Shown piece after piece: positions 54,201 through 60,200 of a DNA stretch of 64,000 nt. Under the pieces are notes generated by a model. The model was not told the DNA's origin, did no database searches, and was given only the letters and a program-made list of their open reading frames with translations. Origin of the DNA: Plectrocnemia conspersa (Eukaryota; Arthropoda; Insecta; Trichoptera; Polycentropodidae); the NCBI GenBank assembly GCA_009617715.1, contig VTFK01000141.1, positions 496,001 through 560,000 of the forward strand, given 5' to 3'. The first letter of the stretch is position 1. The number at the start of each line of letters is the position of its first letter. Position numbers and translations under genes: made by a program.

Positions 54201-57200
54201 TTTTATAAATAAAAGTTCGAATGCCGCTGTCAGGGCTCGAACCCGCAACCTCAGAATTACGGACTACGCCGTTCCGTCCTTTGTTCTCGTTCTCAGTTCT
54301 CAATGACCAAATGCATTTCATTGATAAACAGCAGATTCTTGCGGTACTCCAGAACGACCGAAACACTCAGAAAGTCCCAGAACTCATATACAACCAATGT
54401 GATATATGTATAATATGTATCTTAAATTATTAATGAAGCACCAAAATTCATAAAATTCGACAGATATTAGATAAGTTGTTGAAAGATTAACGTTTTAACA
54501 CCGTCAACTATCAACAAACAGTTTCATTTTAGGTTATATGACATATTTTTGTTCCACTTGCGTGAGAATTAGGCATAATTTTACTTTAAGCAATCTATAG
54601 TTTTATTATATATATAGAAATCACGGTAGATCGGCGGTATAAGTCACTGACTGATACCTGATAAAATCTTATATGGACCATCCTGTTTTTCTATTTCTAT
54701 CGTGTCTGAGAAATCAGAATTAGTAATTATTATAAAATTATAATTTCGACCAATTATCACATTTTAGATTTTTTTTAATCTCACAGATAAATAATTAAAA
54801 ATAAATTGAGCTAGGTCGTGCATTGTGATATCTATTAAATATAGGCTTTATTATTAGTTTATAATTTTTAGAATAGATCACTGTTTTACAGACTTAGCTT
54901 ACAGCTTGTATCTCACTACCAACTTTATAGTTATTGATTATGTAAACGTGGCAGCGCATTGGGTTGAAGTCTGTCAAATTACAAAGGAAAATTTGCAATA
55001 TATAAATATATATAAAATTTACAAAAAAAATTCCAAGCAAAAGATTTGTAAAGTAGCCTGCCACCAATAGTTTCAATAGAGTAAAAGTTTGACTTCTGAT
55101 GTGACAATGATATTTTCTGTTAGCTCTACAGGACGTCAATAGTTTAACTTTTCATACATAATAAGATTTAGTTAATCAGTAAGATTATTTGATAGTAATG
55201 ACTATGATCAAGTGCTTAGATGACTGTCCATATCCTAAGTACGTAAAAGGAAAGATGGGAATATAATAAAAAAAATGTAAGCAATATGTATGTTACGATA
55301 TTATTTGCGACTCAATGATTATACATTATGCATGTGATTCAAAACTCCATATCTTTGTTTATTACAAGTTATTTAGATGAACTACTAATGGTTGCTTAAG
55401 ATAAAATAAGACGATTGTGCGACATAAACTAAAGTTAGAAGTAAGGGTTGCTTCGTAGATAATTGTAACAATGAATTTAAAACATCCCTTGACGTACTGC
55501 TCCTTTCAGGCCATTATCTGTTTAATCACTACTTGCTATTATTAAGGCTCTACGTATAAATACGACTAGATTTATAGCAGTCAAAAACATTATATTTTTC
55601 GTGATAATAGCATGTAAAAAAATAAATCAAAATATTCTAGTTATTTAAATAATGATATGAGAGGTTCAATTATTAGTATGAAACAACGACGTGTGAAACA
55701 TTTTTCAGCAACCACTCCTTCATAAATGATTTCATACGAAATTTCGCTCGTTTTAACATATTATATGACGGCGGTTGCGAGCCTTGTCAAAAATTCATAG
55801 ATAGTAAAAGCTCGCGAGCTTGAACCCGTTATACTGTCACGAAAACATCTGATATTCACAAATAGCTCAAGCTGAAATTATATTGACCACTTTAAACAAT
55901 CAGATGAGAATGAATAGGTTCAACTAATACATATATTATATGTATGTATAGAGCTGTAGCTCCGCAGTTCTTTAGAGAAACCGCTATTGCAGATTACAAT
56001 TGTATAAGAGTGCTTAACCTTAACCTTTCATTATCAAACTGCTGCTACTTTAGTAATCGAATTTTGGACGATAAGAACGTTGGAATAGGTCATTATCGTT
56101 AAAAATTGTAATGACATGACACGGATGTGATATATATAATAATACACGATAAGGGCATCATCAATATTCCTCGATAATAACGCGTGTATATAAAAATATT
56201 ATTATTGCATAAACATAGTTGCATATACTTTTGAAAATTACTAGGTAAATATTGGTCAACCTTTTTTCAACACAAAGTGCATTTAGATAAAATATTAATG
56301 GATAGGAGTTGCATGCCAACTGGTAGTTTACTCTTTGGAAGTTATTGATATGCATTTTATACTAGTATCAAGGTAAATGTAATATCAAAACACAATATTC
56401 ATGTGGTGGTTTTATCATGGCAATTATTGAAAGCATTTTTTTATACTATAATAGATATATAGTAAACAGGTTTGTGAAAAAATATGATTGATAGGGCACG
56501 TTTAAAGTTCATCAATATTATAAAATATGCTTAATATTTAATAACAAATAACACTTATCTATCACTAACAGGTTATCCTCCAATGCATTATGATAATAAA
56601 AAATAATATTTAGTATGTAAAACGAAGAAAAAAAATAATCATAAAAGAAATATTCGTACGATCTAAAAAAACTACTGATTCTAGCAAAAAAAATAATTGC
56701 AGCATTATATAATTTACATTATTATGTTAAAAAAACGAACATCATAAATTTATGTCAAAAATATAATAGGCATTTTTTCTACTGATTATTGTACTTAAAA
56801 TTTTACTTTTTGTAGTTAAAATCATAATTACATTATAAATCCAAACCTCGGCTTTAAATATATGTAATATGTACTATTTTTATAAGTAATCATAAAAAAA
56901 TATGAATGAAAATTAACTAAATCTAAGAAAATACTTTAATGGAATATTACGTACAAAAAAAGTAAAAAATATAATACTGTTTCTGCTGAAAAATCAATTA
57001 AGAAACATAATCTAAAATATACTTTTTGATTTATAGCAAGTAATTTGTGATTTAATCTGTTTCTCACGATGTTTGATTTTGACAAAGAAACCTATTTAAC
57101 TGGCCCTTTTTATGATTGATAGTATAAGTTAATCCCTCTAATTATAAATAGAGTAATTTAATTGCTAAAATCATCATATAAATAAGTAATAAAAACGATT

Positions 57201-60200
57201 ATGAAATATTATAAGTATTATATCAATATATCGATTATAAATTATTACGGCAATAATTATAATGCTTGCACTACACTCTCTGGAAGTTGTCCGAACCGAA
57301 GTTCGAAGCAGCCACACTGCCACAAATTTCATATGCCGCCCGGACGGCGGCCGTGAATGACGTCCGCAGAACGGTTGCTGTCACGTACAGCTGTCATATT
57401 TGCGCGCGATCGAAAAATGTGCCAAATAATCGCAATTTTAAATTGTCATGTTAATAAAATTACGCTACTGATAATTATAAAAGTTTGTGTGGCCACTCAC
57501 CAATACAATATCAGTGAAAACTTTTCGTTCGTAAATATTCAATTTATGCAAAATCTTTGACGGCTTTTGCAAAATGCCATAAGGTATAAAAATTATACTT
57601 CAGAATACGAACACCACATCTGTGACTATTCTAGAATTCGTCGCTATCGATTCTAAATAAGAATTCGTTATGGTGTGACATTTATATAAACCGATCTAGG
57701 AAAATACATAAGGATATTCGAAACGATTTTTTTTAACAAAATCAAGTACCACTGATTATTTTTTAATTATTTAATTTTATATGAAAAAAAATATAATTAA
57801 TCCCTTATAGTGCCCTAAAATATTAAAATATATCAGTAAGAATCTGTTGAAGTCCCGATAAGCATGTTGGTATTATAACTTGACCACGTGACCACGATGC
57901 AGGGCTTGTCATGCGTGTTGACCATAGGACGCCTACGCGCATACTGAAATTGAACCAAGTTACTCGTTCTATCTCAGTTTGCGAAAAACCATATCATTAT
58001 CTCTCTCACTCTCGTCACTTAACAGATGAGAGAGCGAAAGGGGAAGTATCTCACCACTCGCGCTCGAAAGAGCAGCTCCGACTTCGGTCTTTTGCCGACC
58101 ACACTCGCGCTCGAAAGAGCAGCTCCGACTTCGGTCCTTTTGCCGACAATGTTCGGAACTCGACTGAAGTAACCAGAAGTAACACTACTATATTCTCCGT
58201 CCTTGGCCAACTTTGACCAACTTTCAGAGAGTGTAGTGCAGGCATAACGATTATAAAATATTATGAGAAATAGATCACCGTACTGAATATATAATATTAT
58301 TTAGTTTAAATTACAGTTAATAAATTAACATTGAAAAAATATTTTTTCGCAACACAATTGTGTCAACCTGCTGTTACAAAAGACTGTTTTATCTTAAATT
58401 ATTATAATATTAATATTGTAAAAGCTTAGTAAGAATACGAACTGATTTTTAAAACAATCATAGCTAGCCATCTCCCTCTAGTTTTATTAAAAAAACACGG
58501 GTTTAGACGATTGCATGTGTACATGCACTTGGCGCTGAAGGCCCCACAAAGCAACGCATGTATACATGCGCGTGGCGGTGAACAGGTTAAAACCAATAAT
58601 TATAAATGTGTTAATAAACAAATATTTTCCGTGCCATATAAATAAAAAAAAATATGTATCACAAAAAGTTTTCTACTTCTGAGAATGTTGAGAGACAGTT
58701 TTGAAGAAACATAAAGTGAAAAATCGATATTTAGACCATTTTATTTTGATATAAGCAAAATTTTTAAACAAAATTAAAAATCTGTAAAAAAATATTGACA
58801 AACAATTGAAATCAAAATTTAAAATAAAATAACACCATGTAGAAGACACGACGTGAAAAAAATTTTGTATACATGGTTACCGGTTTTAAACCGAGCAAAT
58901 TAAATTATAACAAAATCCATACTAAACTCATAAACAAACCACTTATTATTGCACTTGATGTTCCCTTAGCAACAAACAAACAAACACATGTCAAAGAACA
59001 AGATGGAATCAGAGACGACGTAGCTGAAAAGTCTGCGGAAACTGAGGTAATCTCAAGATTACGCCTAAGATGATGACCGCAACATTGGTGGTCGAAACGT
59101 CAGCGAACAAGATGCGATTAAAAAAAGGTTGCCAAATAAAATATTTTACTTTTATTTCCAACTACTTTAGATTGGTCTCTATTTTAAGTGAAAATTTTAA
59201 ATTAGAAAATTTGTATAAAATTAAAATATATATATATATATACCAATCATCTATGATCGCAATTTTCGCTGTAATCACTGATCCTATATAATCATACATT
59301 ATGTTGTTACATACGTATATATATAATAGATTTACTATTAATATATAATAACATTGTATATAATAACCAAAACCTATTATAAATTTAGTTTGCTATAAAA
59401 CCATTAATATAATATTCATTATTTCACTAGCGTCTATCTGACGGATCTGGGTGTTACTTAAAATAATAGTTTTACCTGGTAAATAAATCGGTTTAACTAA
59501 CCGTTTAATTATAGTTTTAATATATAAAATAGTACACTGCGGTTATAATTATTATAAATATTTTATTTTCATCATCTTAATCATTGCTGTGATTATTTTA
59601 ATTTTAAAATCTTTTATGTTCAATCACAAATACTAGTAATTATCGTATTGTCATTGAATCCTAACCATTGCGCAAGCTATGATATAATAACAACTGCACT
59701 TAGAACCGCGTCACTTTGACCAGAGCAATTATTTATGAAATAAACTGTACTGCCGTTGACATTAAATCTTTCTTAGTTATAATAACACGGCCCCAGTAAA
59801 ACACGCTAATGAATATTGTTCTACGGAGAATGACTTGGACATTATACAAGCAAAAGGAAAAGTTGCCCGAAGCATGCCATTAAAGGGGGCGATAAAGTGA
59901 CACGGGAACTCCCGTATTCTGAAAATATTTTTTACAAGGCATATTTATGAATAGCGCGGGACGAAAATATTTTTCGAGAAAATGAAAGAAAATTTCATGA
60001 AAATCAGCGCACTCTGTATGATTGAGAATGCAAATTATTTTTTGGCATATATGTGAATTCATTGTAAAAATAAGTCATAAGTTCAATCCATTTACATACA
60101 ATTCGATCATTGTATCACTTACTTTTAATCAAAGGCAAATATTAATGCTATGAAGTAAGTTACATTTTACTATCTTTTAATTATTTTATTAAATAATAAA

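Noticed and set aside
54157..54285. Functional tRNA gene (box B GGTTCGAGCCC)
   Set aside because: The A-to-B spacing is too short and acceptor stems do not pair, so a SINE head is more likely.
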